A stretch of DNA of 64,000 nt from Alteribacter natronophilus. GTDB taxonomy: Bacteria; Bacillota; Bacilli; Bacillales; Salisediminibacteriaceae. The notes under the pieces were generated by a model. That model did no database searches. It was not told where the DNA came from and worked only from the letters and a program-made list of their open reading frames with translations. Of the stretch, positions 47,296 to 56,347 are shown piece by piece (the stretch's first letter is position 1; the number at the start of each line of letters is the position of its first letter). The stretch lies in assembly GCF_006007885.1 (NCBI RefSeq), contig NZ_VCRO01000001.1, positions 558,001 through 622,000 on the forward strand, in the 5' to 3' direction. The position numbers and the translations under genes were made by a program.

Positions 47296-48784
47296 TTTTA
47301 CGATGATTATCGGCGGTGTTGTCATCGCCATTGTACTTGTTCTTGTTATTCTGTTTGTAACGAAGTATACGACAGTCGGAAAAAACGAGGCGCTTATTGT
47401 AACAGGCAGCATGCTGGGAAGCGGTAAAAGTGTCGTCGCTGATGATGAAGGAAAAAAAGTGAAAATCATTCACGGGGGCGGGGCATTTATTATCCCCGTC
47501 ATGCAGCAGGCGAAGAAAATCAGCCTGGAAAACCATAAACTTGAAGTAGGGGCCAACAATGTCTACTCCAAGCAGGGGGTTCCTGTCTCAGTAAACGGTA
47601 ACGCGATCATTAAAATCGGATCAAGCGTACAGGAAATTTCCACAGCCGCAGAGCAGTACATCGGTAAGTATGAGGACCTCAAAACCGAAGCACGTCAGGT
47701 ACTTGAAGGTCATCTCCGTGCGATCCTCAGTTCCATGACGGTGGAGGAGATTAACTCCGACAGGGAAGTTTTTGCAAAAGAAGTACAGAAAGTGGCTGCA
47801 ACAGACCTCAGTAAGATGGGACTTCGGATTCTCTCTTTTACAACGAACGAAGTCAGTGATAAAAACGGCTATCTTGATGCCCTCGGTCAGCCGCAGATCG
47901 CTGCAGTAAAGCGTGACGCTGCAATTGCACGTGCAGAGAGGGAAAAAGAAGCAAGAATCGAAAATGCCCGTGCTGAACAGGAAGCCAAAGCGGCAGAGTA
48001 TACAAGAGATGCTGAAATTGCAAATTCCGAGAAGGAAAAAGAGCTGAAAGTAGCCGAGTACCGCCGTCAGCAGGAAGAGGCAAAAGCCCAGGCTGACCAG
48101 GCGTACTCTCTCCAGGAGGCCAGAGCTCAGCAGAAAGTTACAGAAGAGCGGATGCAGGTTAACATCATCGAACGGCAAAAGCAGATCGAACTAGAGGAAA
48201 AGGAAATACAGCGCCGGGAGAAGCAGTATGATGCTGAAGTGAAGAAAAAAGCCGACGCAGAGCGTTATGCGGTGGAGCAGGAGGCAGAAGCCCAGAAGGC
48301 AAGGGAACTGCGTGCAGCGGAAGCCGAGCGGGAACGCGGTAAAGCGGAAGCCGATGTCATCCTTTCAAAAGGTCTTGCAGAAGCCGAGGCCAAGGAGAAA
48401 ATCGCTGAAGCCTTCAGTAAATACGGTCAGGCTGCCATGCTTGATATGATTACGGAGATGCTTCCTGAGTATGCCAAGCAGGCTGCACAGCCGCTGTCCA
48501 ATATCGATAAGATTACAGTAGTGGACACAGGCGGAAGCGGTGAAAATGGCGGAGCCAACAAAGTTACAGGTTATGCTACGAATCTGATGGGCAGCCTTCA
48601 GGAGTCGCTGAAAGCTTCATCGGGGCTTGATATGAAAGAGCTGATTGAGAGTTTTGCAGGAAAAGGGAATGTAAAGGAAAGTATCGATCAGCTGACAGGT
48701 GAAATTGCTGCAGGCCGTGAAAAGGAAGCCTCAGACGAAGATAAAGAAAATCAGACAGCAAGTGAGGAAAAGAAAGAACAGTAA
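47288..48784 (+). CDS. floT: Flotillin (YuaG/FloT)
   Basis: This 498-residue protein has an N-terminal membrane helix (about 4-24), an SPFH/PHB domain (about 30-205), and a long Glu/Ala/Lys-rich coiled coil (about 210-390). The C-terminal part (AMLDMITEMLPEYAKQAAQP, about 380-400) matches B. subtilis FloT closely. Flotillins scaffold ordered membrane domains that host signalling and secretion proteins. The start overlaps the NfeD-like gene, and a strong terminator follows. Expression is expected in the SigW envelope-stress regulon. Confidence 0.95.
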   Translation: MTDFTMIIGGVVIAIVLVLVILFVTKYTTVGKNEALIVTGSMLGSGKSVVADDEGKKVKIIHGGGAFIIPVMQQAKKISLENHKLEVGANNVYSKQGVPVSVNGNAIIKIGSSVQEISTAAEQYIGKYEDLKTEARQVLEGHLRAILSSMTVEEINSDREVFAKEVQKVAATDLSKMGLRILSFTTNEVSDKNGYLDALGQPQIAAVKRDAAIARAEREKEARIENARAEQEAKAAEYTRDAEIANSEKEKELKVAEYRRQQEEAKAQADQAYSLQEARAQQKVTEERMQVNIIERQKQIELEEKEIQRREKQYDAEVKKKADAERYAVEQEAEAQKARELRAAEAERERGKAEADVILSKGLAEAEAKEKIAEAFSKYGQAAMLDMITEMLPEYAKQAAQPLSNIDKITVVDTGGSGENGGANKVTGYATNLMGSLQESLKASSGLDMKELIESFAGKGNVKESIDQLTGEIAAGREKEASDEDKENQTASEEKKEQ

Positions 48785-48792
48785 CTCATAAT

Positions 48793-48827
48793 GACTGCCG
48801 GGACAGGTGCCCGGCAGTCTTTTTTTA
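48793..48827 (+). terminator. Rho-independent terminator after floT
   Basis: GACTGCCGGG pairs with CCCGGCAGTC across ACAGGTG and is followed by TTTTTTT. Confidence 0.92.
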
Positions 48828-48830
48828 AAC

Positions 48831-49056
48831 GCTGTTTTTGGATTGATTGTTGCTTTTCAAAGAAATTACGGAGCGAAGGGCTGCGACTCCAGCGGGAATA
48901 GCATAAGCTGAAGACCCCGCAGGGACGAGCATTTACATCGTGAGTTCGATTCGGGCAGAGGAAGAAGCATGATAACTGTTCTGCCGGCTGAAGCAATGCC
49001 CGCGGAAAGCGTCAGCCAGCAGCGTAGAAAAACAACAACCTTTTTCGAAAAGAGTT
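48831..49056 (+). repeat. Interspersed repeat R1, copy D
   Basis: The blocks in order are GATTGATTGTTGCTTTT, GGAGCGAAGGGCTGCGACTC, AGCGGGAATAGCAT, GAAGACCCCGCAGGGACGAG, GGGCAGAGGAAGAAGCATG, GCCGGCTGAAGCAATGCCCG, CGGAAAGCG and AAAACAACAACCTTT. It is a variant between the short and long forms: GAAGACCCCGC, as in copy B, plus GCAGAGGAAGAAGCA, as in copies A and C. From its end to tkt (49057-49321) I see no gene and no clear promoter. Confidence 0.7.
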
Positions 49057-49321
49057 TTTTTAAAACACCTTGTAGTACTGGACTGCCGGAGAATGAAGCG
49101 GTAAGCGCCTTTTTAAAAATGCCGTGGTGCAGGGTGGACATTTTTAATACATTATCCATAATAATAAGCAGGATAAAGTATATAAAGAAGAGCCGCGGCA
49201 GAAACTAATCTGTGCTGAAATCGCTTTATTCCTTACTTCCTTTATGGTTGTCTAATGGCACAGGAAGGTATATCATGATACATGAAGTCCGAAAGTATGA
49301 ATATCGAGAGGATGAACGTAA

Positions 49322-51319
49322 ATGTCTAACACAGTTGAAAATCTGTCAATCAGCACCATTCGTACGCTTGCTATTGACAGTATTGAAAAAGCACAATCCG
49401 GACACCCGGGCATGCCGATGGGTGCTGCGCCAATGGCATACACTCTGTTTGCAAACTACATGAACCATAACCCTGAAAACCCGGAATGGTTTGACAGAGA
49501 CCGTTTCGTACTTTCTGCAGGTCACGGGTCCATGCTCCTTTACAGCCTGCTTCATCTGCACGGCTATGCTGTTTCAATGGACGACCTGAAATCCTTCCGT
49601 CAGTGGGGATCCAATACACCTGGACACCCTGAATTCGGACATACAGCAGGAGTGGATGCCACAACCGGTCCACTGGGCCAGGGGCTTGCTATGGCTACAG
49701 GTATGGCAATGGCTGAACGCTATCTGGCTGCTTCCTACAACCGTGAAAACTATAATATTGTTGACCATTATACATACGCGATCTGCGGTGACGGAGACCT
49801 GATGGAAGGTGTTTCCTCCGAGTCTGCTTCTCTTGCCGGTCACCTGAAGCTCGGCCGTCTGATCGTCCTTTATGATTCCAATGATATTTCCCTTGACGGT
49901 GATCTGGACAAGTCGTTCAGCGAAAGTGTGGAAGACCGTTATAAAGCCTACGGCTGGCAGGTAATCCGCGTTGAAGACGGAAACAATCTCGATGAAATTA
50001 ACCGTGCCATTGAATCGGCTAAGGAAGATGACCGTCCTTCCATGATCGAGGTTAAAACAACGATCGGTTACGGTTCGCCTAACCGCAGCGGTTCAAACGA
50101 GTCCCACGGAAAACCTCTTGGTGGGGAAGAAGCCAAATTAACGAAGGAATATTACAAGTGGACATTTGAAAATGATTTCCACGTACCTGCCGAGGTTCGT
50201 GATCATTACGCAGAATTAAAGGAGACCGGAGCAGAAAAGGAAAAGCAGTGGAACGATATGTTCGAAGGGTATAAAGAAGCCTACCCTGAGCTTGCTTCAG
50301 AGCTTGAGCTTGCCATGAAGGGAGACCTTCCTGAAGGATGGGACAAGGATGTGCCTGTTTATTCAACAGATGACAAACTCGCCACCCGTGCCAGCGGCGG
50401 GGAAGTCCTGAATGCGATCGGCAAAAACGTTCCTTACGTATTTGGAGGATCTGCTGACCTTGCTTCCTCAAACAACACAATGCTCAAAGGGGTAGAAGAT
50501 TTTACCCGTGAAAACTACAGCGGCCGTAACATCTGGTTCGGTGTCCGGGAATTTGCCATGGCTTCTGCTGTGAACGGAATGGCTCTTCACGGTGGAGTGA
50601 AGCCATACGCTGCTACTTTCTTTGTCTTTTCAGATTACCTTCGCCCTGCTGCACGCCTGAGCGCACTTATGCAGGTTCCGGTAACATATGTCTTCACCCA
50701 TGACAGCATTGCTGTAGGTGAGGACGGCCCTACTCATGAGCCTGTGGAACAGCTGCCTGCAATGCGGGCCATTCCGGGACTCAGCGTCATCCGTCCGGCT
50801 GATGGAAACGAAACAGCTGCAGCTTACAAACTGGCCATGGAGAGCAAAAATGAACCGACTGCACTTGTCCTTACCCGCCAGGGGCTTCCGACTCTCGAGG
50901 GGACTGACAAAAATGCCTACGAAGGCGTGAAAAAAGGTGCCTACGTGGTATCCGAAGCTAATGGTGACCTTGACGGAATTCTTCTTGCTTCCGGCTCTGA
51001 AGTTTCCCTTGCAGTGGAAGCTCAGCAGCTTCTGGAAAAAGAAGGCCTGCATGTCAACGTGGTAAGTATGCCAAGCTGGGACCGCTTTGAAAAGCAGACC
51101 GCAGAATATAAAGATTCCGTCATCCCTAAAGATGTAAAAACACGTCTTGCTTTAGAAATGGCGGCAAGTCTGGGCTGGGAACGCTACACCGGAGACAACG
51201 GAGCCGTACTTGGAATCGACCGTTTCGGTGCTTCCGCTCCAGGACCAAAAGTGATGGAAGAGTATGGATTTACAGCCGAAAACGTAGCTGCAAACTTCAG
51301 ACAGCTTATTGAAAAATAA
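49322..51319 (+). CDS. tkt: Transketolase
   Basis: This 665-residue thiamine-diphosphate enzyme of the pentose phosphate pathway moves two-carbon units between sugar phosphates. Visible landmarks are the N-terminal substrate site ([16 protein letters not shown]), the TPP motif [13 protein letters not shown] with its closing asparagine region, the pyrimidine domain with [19 protein letters not shown], and [18 protein letters not shown]. The ATG has a GAGAGGATG site. It is followed by a terminator and, as in B. subtilis, by sirA and yneF further down. Confidence 0.97.
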   Translation: MSNTVENLSISTIRTLAIDSIEKAQSGHPGMPMGAAPMAYTLFANYMNHNPENPEWFDRDRFVLSAGHGSMLLYSLLHLHGYAVSMDDLKSFRQWGSNTPGHPEFGHTAGVDATTGPLGQGLAMATGMAMAERYLAASYNRENYNIVDHYTYAICGDGDLMEGVSSESASLAGHLKLGRLIVLYDSNDISLDGDLDKSFSESVEDRYKAYGWQVIRVEDGNNLDEINRAIESAKEDDRPSMIEVKTTIGYGSPNRSGSNESHGKPLGGEEAKLTKEYYKWTFENDFHVPAEVRDHYAELKETGAEKEKQWNDMFEGYKEAYPELASELELAMKGDLPEGWDKDVPVYSTDDKLATRASGGEVLNAIGKNVPYVFGGSADLASSNNTMLKGVEDFTRENYSGRNIWFGVREFAMASAVNGMALHGGVKPYAATFFVFSDYLRPAARLSALMQVPVTYVFTHDSIAVGEDGPTHEPVEQLPAMRAIPGLSVIRPADGNETAAAYKLAMESKNEPTALVLTRQGLPTLEGTDKNAYEGVKKGAYVVSEANGDLDGILLASGSEVSLAVEAQQLLEKEGLHVNVVSMPSWDRFEKQTAEYKDSVIPKDVKTRLALEMAASLGWERYTGDNGAVLGIDRFGASAPGPKVMEEYGFTAENVAANFRQLIEK

Positions 51320-51332
51320 TGATATAAATCCG

Positions 51333-51364
51333 GAAGACCGCGCTCGCGTGGTCTTCTTTTTTTA
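51333..51364 (+). terminator. Rho-independent terminator after tkt
   Basis: GAAGACCGCG pairs with CGTGGTCTTC across CTCG and is followed by TTTTTTT. Confidence 0.9.
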
Positions 51365-51451
51365 TTGTCTGCCTGAGACTGGCAGGTTACTATTGCTGAT
51401 AATATATACTACTCTGGATAACCTAACCGTAAAATTACGGAGGAATATCCT

Positions 51452-51967
51452 ATGATATACATCTATTATGACTTTGGCGGCACACACTCCACTTCAATGG
51501 CGGCGGCGTATCACCTGGGGCTGCTTAATCGTACGGGGGATGAACTTACGAAAGAGGAGATTGAGGCAATACCCTATTTTAATAAACTTGAAAAACAGGA
51601 TGCAGGAGAATTTATTTTCCGTGGTACAGACGAAGGAGGTAATGAGGTTTATACGATCGGGAAGCGACGTGAGAAACTGGTTGTCCCCTCACTAATTAAT
51701 TTTATTCATATTCTGGAAGGGAAGAGGGAGCTGACAGAAAAGGTGGTCTTTTCACATACCTCCCCCACTGTTCCTCTGGCAATGACCTTTGGGGGATTCT
51801 TTGCCCGGGGGCTTGGCATAAACGCAATCGGCTTTCCTCTGCTCGTTATCGGGGCCAGGCAGGCCAGTTCGTCCATCAGGAAACTGGTGGAAAAAACGAA
51901 AATGAGGGGAACGAAAGAAGATTCCCCCCAGGTAATCCACCTGTTAAACGAGGAGTTCCAGGCCTAG
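51452..51967 (+). CDS. DUF3189 family protein
   Basis: This 171-residue protein begins MIYIYYDFGGTHSTSMAAA, with the GGTHS pattern that marks DUF3189; the family's function is unknown. The N-terminus looks like a nucleotide-binding strand-loop-helix, which is an inference. The ATG follows ACGGAGGA. It lies between tkt and sirA, where B. subtilis has no gene. It is monocistronic, ending at a palindromic terminator. Confidence 0.7.
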   Translation: MIYIYYDFGGTHSTSMAAAYHLGLLNRTGDELTKEEIEAIPYFNKLEKQDAGEFIFRGTDEGGNEVYTIGKRREKLVVPSLINFIHILEGKRELTEKVVFSHTSPTVPLAMTFGGFFARGLGINAIGFPLLVIGARQASSSIRKLVEKTKMRGTKEDSPQVIHLLNEEFQA

Positions 51968-52025
51968 CCATATAAACATTTTCCTGCGGTTTCCCCGTGT
52001 TTCTGCTCCCGCTTAATTAAAGAAA

Positions 52026-52052
52026 CAGCGGTATATATATACCGCGTTTTTT
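52026..52052 (+). terminator. Palindromic terminator after the DUF3189 gene
   Basis: GCGGTATATATATACCGC (52028-52045) is a perfect 18-base palindrome followed by GTTTTTT. The stem can also extend through AGAAACAG and TTTTTTCTGT. Confidence 0.7.
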
Positions 52053-52116
52053 CTGTCAAGATGTTCTCCGGTGACTGCCGTGCAGGTACCTTGCAGTGCT
52101 GAGAATGCAAAAGCCG

Positions 52117-52126
52117 TTTCGACAAA
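52117..52126 (-). promoter_or_regulatory. Spo0A box upstream of sirA
   Basis: The minus strand reads TTTGTCGAAA, an exact 0A box (consensus TTTGTCRAA). It is 143 bases upstream of the sirA start. B. subtilis sirA is directly activated by phosphorylated Spo0A, which supports the assignment. Confidence 0.65.
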
Positions 52127-52161
52127 AAGAGTGGTTTTCTTCAGCAGAAAAAGACAAGCAT

Positions 52162-52175
52162 TGAACATACATTCG
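52162..52175 (+). promoter_or_regulatory. LexA-like sequence upstream of sirA
   Basis: TGAACATACATTCG shares the 12-mer GAACATACATTC with the second yneA box at 45100-45113. It overlaps TTGAAC (52161-52166), a possible -35 with GATAAA 17 bases on. It has two departures from the LexA palindrome, so binding is uncertain. Confidence 0.35.
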
Positions 52176-52268
52176 TGTAGGATGATAAAAAGGGCTCCTG
52201 TACTAATCTGCAGTCCCGCACGAGACTGCACGGGAGGATCCGGGAGTGCTGCAGGAGGGAAACCGTTC

Positions 52269-52721
52269 ATGCGAAGTTATGATTTATTTCTTATAAATGA
52301 GGAAGTCGCTCTGGTGTACTACGGGTTTGAATCGAAGCTGTTTCATCTCTTCCGTGAACACCGGTATGCCAACAGCGAGCTGAAGGAAATTACAGGCAGG
52401 CAGGTACGTTATATCAGAAAACCCATTGATGAAGCTGAAATCAGCACCTGGCTTCAGAGGGCCTGCACCGATATGGCAGGCTACGAAAAAAACGGACAGG
52501 CCGTACACTGTTTTACATCCGAAGACAGAAAAAGCCGTGCGGTCCTCACCCTCGGGAAACATGCGATGACACTCGAATCCGAAGGTTCCTTTGAACTGGA
52601 GACTGCGATTTTTGATACCCTCAGGGAGTACGACGACTTCTTCTTTGCAGCTGATTATGATAATGCAAGGTACGGCTGGCTCAAGCCCCTGAAGTCCTTC
52701 AGAATAGTCGAGCCCGGATAA
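52269..52721 (+). CDS. sirA: Sporulation inhibitor of replication SirA
   Basis: This 150-residue protein binds domain I of DnaA and blocks new rounds of replication at sporulation onset. It matches the B. subtilis protein in length and pattern: YDLFLINEEVALVYYGFESK at the start and FFFAADYDNARYGWLKPLK near the end. ATG 52269 follows GGAGGGAAA; the upstream open frame contains no suitable start. The position, tkt-(DUF3189)-sirA-yneF, agrees with B. subtilis. Confidence 0.9.
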   Translation: MRSYDLFLINEEVALVYYGFESKLFHLFREHRYANSELKEITGRQVRYIRKPIDEAEISTWLQRACTDMAGYEKNGQAVHCFTSEDRKSRAVLTLGKHAMTLESEGSFELETAIFDTLREYDDFFFAADYDNARYGWLKPLKSFRIVEPG

Positions 52722-52845
52722 GGCAGGATTTCTTTCCCATTCTCTTTCATTGTCCACTTCGTTGCGTTATAATAAATGAGGTTCCATTCGAACGTGAAAA
52801 TGGCGACATGGAAGACAACATAGAGAGAAGGAGGATCACCGTTTT

Positions 52846-53055
52846 ATGTGGGTAAATATCTTAATCGGTGTGCTCAGCCTGCTGGGCGGGATCGCAATCG
52901 GTTTCTTTATTGCGAGACAATATATGATGAGCTATATGAAAAAAAATCCGCCGATCAATGAAAAAATGCTTCGTGTTATGATGATGCAGATGGGGATGAA
53001 CCCGTCACAGAAAAAGATTAACCAGATGATGAAAGCAATGGAAAATCAGAAATAA
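52846..53055 (+). CDS. yneF: UPF0154 family protein YneF
   Basis: This 69-residue protein has one N-terminal transmembrane helix (about 3-22) and a helical, methionine-rich cytosolic part ([20 protein letters not shown]). It corresponds to B. subtilis YneF, whose function is unknown. AGAGAAGGAGG precedes the ATG and a strong terminator follows. In B. subtilis ccdA comes next; here a copper-linked gene group follows instead. Confidence 0.93.
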   Translation: MWVNILIGVLSLLGGIAIGFFIARQYMMSYMKKNPPINEKMLRVMMMQMGMNPSQKKINQMMKAMENQK

Positions 53056-53078
53056 AAGCAGATTTCCGCTTGCAGATG

Positions 53079-53117
53079 AAAGACCGCTTTTCCCCTATGG
53101 GAAGAGTGGTCTTTTTT
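53079..53117 (+). terminator. Rho-independent terminator after yneF
   Basis: AAAGACCGCTTTTCCC pairs with GGGAAGAGTGGTCTTT across CTAT and is followed by TTT. Confidence 0.92.
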
Positions 53118-53223
53118 GACTTTGTCTACAACGTGGGAGTCCTGCCACAGAAAACGTCATATGAAAGCCTGCTCCGGCATAGGGTCTGTTAAATTCGTCT
53201 TCAAATTGGAAGGGCGTGTTCCC

Positions 53224-54876
53224 ATGTTCAGAGCTTTCTGCTTCAGCCGCTGCGTGCATCCATGGTGTGATGATCATCACTGCATAGGAGGAGGATACTG
53301 CAGCTGTGGATCGCTCCGTTCAGCCGGAACGCTTTCCAGGTTCAGGGATCCTCTCCCTGTGCCCCGGGAGAAAAAACCTTTTTACAGAAGCAGGGGGAAA
53401 AGTTATTACAGCCTCACAATGAGCCAGTTCAGACAGTCCCTTCACTCCGAACTTCCTGAAACAGCGGTCTGGGGCTTTGACGGAACTTACCCTGGTCCCA
53501 CAATTAGGGTGAAAGAGGGCGAACTCGTGTTTGTACAATGGAACAATGCGCTGCCTGAACATCATCTGCTTCCTGTTGATCATACAGTGCATGGAGCCGG
53601 CACGGGAGTTCCGGTGGTGAGGACTGTCACACACGTTCACGGAGCAAGTGTGCATCCGGACAGTGACGGGTATCCGGAAGCATGGTTTACAAAGAACTTT
53701 GAACAGACCGGCCCTTTTTTCACCCGTAAAATTTACCGGTATGAGAATCGTCAGCAGCCATGCACGCTGTGGTACCACGATCATGCGCTCGGAATTACGC
53801 GGTTGAATGTCTATGCAGGACTGGCAGGGTTTTATCTTATCGAACCGGGGAGCAAAGACAGGAGATTTAATCTGCCGTCCGGAGAATATGACATCCCTTT
53901 ACTGATTCAGGACCGGAGCTTTAATGTGGATGGTTCACTGTATTACACTGCACAGAAAGGTTCCCCTGTGGAGGGGCCTGAAACAACCGTTGTTGATATG
54001 TTTTTTGGTGACACAAATCTTGTCAATGGAAAAGTGTGGCCCTATCTTGAAGTGAAGCCGCGTAAATACCGGTTCAGACTTCTTAATGGTGCCAATTCGA
54101 GAGTATATACCCTTTATCTGGACACCGGACAGCCTATGTATCAGATTGCAACAGACAGCGGCTACCGTGAAAAACCTGCACTACTGAGGAATCTGACTCT
54201 GGCGCCTGCAGAGCGTGCCGAGGTGATCGTGGACTTTGCGAACATGGAAGGCAGCCAGGTGGTTCTGCGTAATTCAGCGCCTGCACCGTTTCCTGCTGGT
54301 CCACTGCCGGATGAAAGTACCGGCACGGTCATGGCTTTCCGTGTCAAGGGAGATCCGGGTGGAATAGACCATTTTTCCATACCTGAAGAATTGAATAAAG
54401 TCCCTCCGGTTTCGATAAACGATGTATGTCGCACCAGGTATCTTACACTTGATTCGGCTGCAGACCGTTTTGGGAGGGATCTCATGCTGCTTAATAAGCT
54501 GACCTGGGACGATCCCGTTACGGAACTGCCGGTTCTCGGGACGTCGGAAATCTGGTTCTTTATTAATCTTACCGGGCACACGCATCCGATTCACCTTCAC
54601 CTTGTGGACTTTCAGATTACCGGCCGCAGAGCAATTGACACCGAATGGTTCAAGGAGAAAGGCGAACTGAAATATACCGGGCCAACGCAGCCGGCAGATC
54701 GGGAAGAAGAGGGGTGGAAGGATACCGTTCGGGCGAACCCCGGTGAAGTTACAGGAGTTAAAGCACGGTTTGTACCCTTCAGCGGTCTGTTCGTCTGGCA
54801 CTGCCACATTCTCGAACATGAAGACTATGAAATGATGCGTCCGTTTATCGTTATACGGCCTGAAGAGAATCCATAG
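53224..54876 (+). CDS. CotA-type multicopper oxidase with Cys/His-rich N-terminal extension (start uncertain)
   Basis: The core (about residue 35 onward, TLSRFRDPLPVP) aligns with B. subtilis CotA laccase. All copper-site motifs are present: HVHG, WYHDH, HPIHLHL and the type 1 site HCHILEHEDYEMM. With ATG 53224 (GGAAGGG nine bases before it) the 550-residue product gains an N-terminus with six cysteines and four histidines within about 25 residues (CFSRCVHPWCDDHHCIGGGY and CSC). Homologues begin at about TLSRF, where this gene has no start codon. A strong AGGAGGAGG at 53287 points to a GTG (53306) in another frame, so a frameshift is possible. It lies upstream of csoR-copZ. Confidence 0.8.
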   Translation: MFRAFCFSRCVHPWCDDHHCIGGGYCSCGSLRSAGTLSRFRDPLPVPREKKPFYRSRGKSYYSLTMSQFRQSLHSELPETAVWGFDGTYPGPTIRVKEGELVFVQWNNALPEHHLLPVDHTVHGAGTGVPVVRTVTHVHGASVHPDSDGYPEAWFTKNFEQTGPFFTRKIYRYENRQQPCTLWYHDHALGITRLNVYAGLAGFYLIEPGSKDRRFNLPSGEYDIPLLIQDRSFNVDGSLYYTAQKGSPVEGPETTVVDMFFGDTNLVNGKVWPYLEVKPRKYRFRLLNGANSRVYTLYLDTGQPMYQIATDSGYREKPALLRNLTLAPAERAEVIVDFANMEGSQVVLRNSAPAPFPAGPLPDESTGTVMAFRVKGDPGGIDHFSIPEELNKVPPVSINDVCRTRYLTLDSAADRFGRDLMLLNKLTWDDPVTELPVLGTSEIWFFINLTGHTHPIHLHLVDFQITGRRAIDTEWFKEKGELKYTGPTQPADREEEGWKDTVRANPGEVTGVKARFVPFSGLFVWHCHILEHEDYEMMRPFIVIRPEENP

Positions 54877-54987
54877 TCATGGTAAAGGCCCGCAGGGGTC
54901 TTTTTTTCTGTGTTCCAGTACCCTTTTCCATGTTTTTCTGTTTTGGTATGATAGAAAGAAACAGAGCAGTATTCGGAGGGGATCGAG

Positions 54988-55440
54988 ATGGCGGATTTGT
55001 ATGAGGAAATAACGGTAAATGAGAAAAGGGAGAAAGTGTTTGCTTTTGCTTCCGATCTGCAGAACAGTCCTGAAGTGCTGGCAAATGTAGTGGAGGTAAA
55101 CAAGCTCACCGACGGGCCTGTAGAGAAAGGTACTGAATTTGAGGAAGTGCGCCAGTTCAGGAACCGGCGTGTCGGATCAATAATTAAGGTGAAATCATAC
55201 GATCCCCCATCCGGGTATGCGGTTGAAAGTGAGAACCGGGGCCTCCTGGTTACATATACTTATACATTTGCCGAGAAAGACGGGCAGACAAAAATCATTT
55301 TTGAGGGAAACGTCACTACCAGGGGCTTTGTAATGAAGATGATGAGGCCTCTTATGGTGAGAATGCTGAAAAAAGAAGACGGAGAGCATCTGGTCAGCCT
55401 TAAAAACGCCATTGAAAAAAGAAACGAATTACCGGAATAA
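54988..55440 (+). CDS. SRPBCC family (polyketide cyclase/START-like) protein
   Basis: This 150-residue protein has the START/Bet v1-type helix-grip fold: MADLYEEITVNEKREKVFAF at the start, strand-rich middle, and a C-terminal helix with EHLVSLKNAIEKRN. Members bind hydrophobic ligands or act as stress-linked coenzyme-Q-type carriers; no specific ligand is inferred here. GGAGGGG precedes the ATG. A weak promoter TTTCCA-N16-TATGAT (54925-54952) lies just upstream. It is near the copper genes but not clearly part of their operon. Confidence 0.78.
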   Translation: MADLYEEITVNEKREKVFAFASDLQNSPEVLANVVEVNKLTDGPVEKGTEFEEVRQFRNRRVGSIIKVKSYDPPSGYAVESENRGLLVTYTYTFAEKDGQTKIIFEGNVTTRGFVMKMMRPLMVRMLKKEDGEHLVSLKNAIEKRNELPE

Positions 55441-55451
55441 CAGCTTTAAAG

Positions 55452-55482
55452 TTGACATCATATACCTTGTGGGGGTATGGTA
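55452..55482 (+). promoter_or_regulatory. Promoter of csoR-copZ with CsoR operator
   Basis: TTGACA (55452-55457) and TATGGT (55476-55481) are 18 bases apart. The spacer and -10 hold TATACCTTGTGGGGGTATGG (55461-55480), a TACC/GGGTA palindrome closely resembling the copper-responsive CsoR operator of the B. subtilis copZA promoter. Copper-free CsoR should block this promoter. Confidence 0.8.
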
Positions 55483-55508
55483 GACAGAGACGAAACGAGG
55501 TGAGAACT

Positions 55509-55832
55509 GTGAAAGACAAGCTGGATATTGAACTCGTCCCAACCGCGGAGAATAAATCTCCCGAATTGTCAGCAGATAAGGAAAAACTGTTAAACCGCCT
55601 GAAAAGAGTGGAAGGACAGGTAAGGGGAATTCAGAGAATGGTTGAAGAAGACCGCTACTGTGTGGATGTACTTGTACAGCTTTCCGCAATCAATGCAGCA
55701 CTGAAAAAAGTAGGGTATACGATGCTCGAAAATCATACACGCGGATGTGTAACAAAAGCCGTTCACGAAGGCGAAGGAGACGAGGCAATTGACGAGCTGA
55801 TGAAAGTAATTCAGCAGTTCTCACGCTCTTAG
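55509..55832 (+). CDS. csoR: Copper-sensing repressor CsoR
   Basis: This 107-residue four-helix repressor has the copper ligands Cys-His-Cys visible in DRYCVDVL, ENHTRGCV. Cu(I) binding releases it from DNA and induces copper genes. GTG 55509 is five bases after GAGGTGAG; an earlier in-frame ATG at 55452 lies in the promoter. It probably represses its own operon with copZ through the operator above. copZ follows 38 bases after the stop. Confidence 0.93.
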   Translation: MKDKLDIELVPTAENKSPELSADKEKLLNRLKRVEGQVRGIQRMVEEDRYCVDVLVQLSAINAALKKVGYTMLENHTRGCVTKAVHEGEGDEAIDELMKVIQQFSRS

Positions 55833-55870
55833 TGCTGCTAAAATATTCCAAACAAACAGGGGGACTTGTA

Positions 55871-56077
55871 ATGAAGAAAGAGGTTATTAAGGTGGACGGG
55901 ATGACGTGCGGCCACTGCAAGGCATCTGTTGAAGGTGCATTGAACAGCCTGGATGGTGTAAAGAGTGCTGAAGTAAGCCTCGACGACAAACAGGTAACAG
56001 TTGAATACGATGAAGCGGCTGTGGAACTTGCTGCTTTAAAAGAGGAAATTGACGATCAGGGGTTTGACGCCCGCTGA
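55871..56077 (+). CDS. copZ: Copper chaperone CopZ
   Basis: This 68-residue heavy-metal-associated domain has MTCGHC at about residues 10-15, the Cu(I)-binding pair. It would deliver copper to a CopA ATPase, which is not encoded in this window. ATG 55871 follows CAGGGGGAC. It is co-transcribed with csoR and ends at a terminator. The gap to ccdC (56120-56347) has an inverted-repeat region (CCTGCGG/CCGCAGG and AGTCTTC/GAAGACT, 56125-56171) and no gene. Confidence 0.93.
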   Translation: MKKEVIKVDGMTCGHCKASVEGALNSLDGVKSAEVSLDDKQVTVEYDEAAVELAALKEEIDDQGFDAR

Positions 56078-56089
56078 ATGTCCATATGA

Positions 56090-56119
56090 AATCCGGAAGG
56101 CGTATGCTTTCCGGATTTT
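56090..56119 (+). terminator. Rho-independent terminator after copZ
   Basis: AATCCGGAAGG pairs with CTTTCCGGATT across a short loop and is followed by TT. Confidence 0.82.
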
Positions 56120-56347
56120 CTATGTCCTGCGGAGTCTTCGACTGCTGCTTTCCCCGCAGGAGTGGAAGACTGATTTCATGTAAAAGCCATCAGCTGAAAT
56201 ACAAACAAAAATATAATAGAACCTCGTTCCTCAGGCCATTCTGTGTAAACTTATCAGGAAAGGTTAAAAGCATTCTGCTGCCGCAGTATGGCATGAGGGA
56301 AGAGATAATGCTATACTGAAGTAAGATTGAATCAGGAGGGTTGCCCC

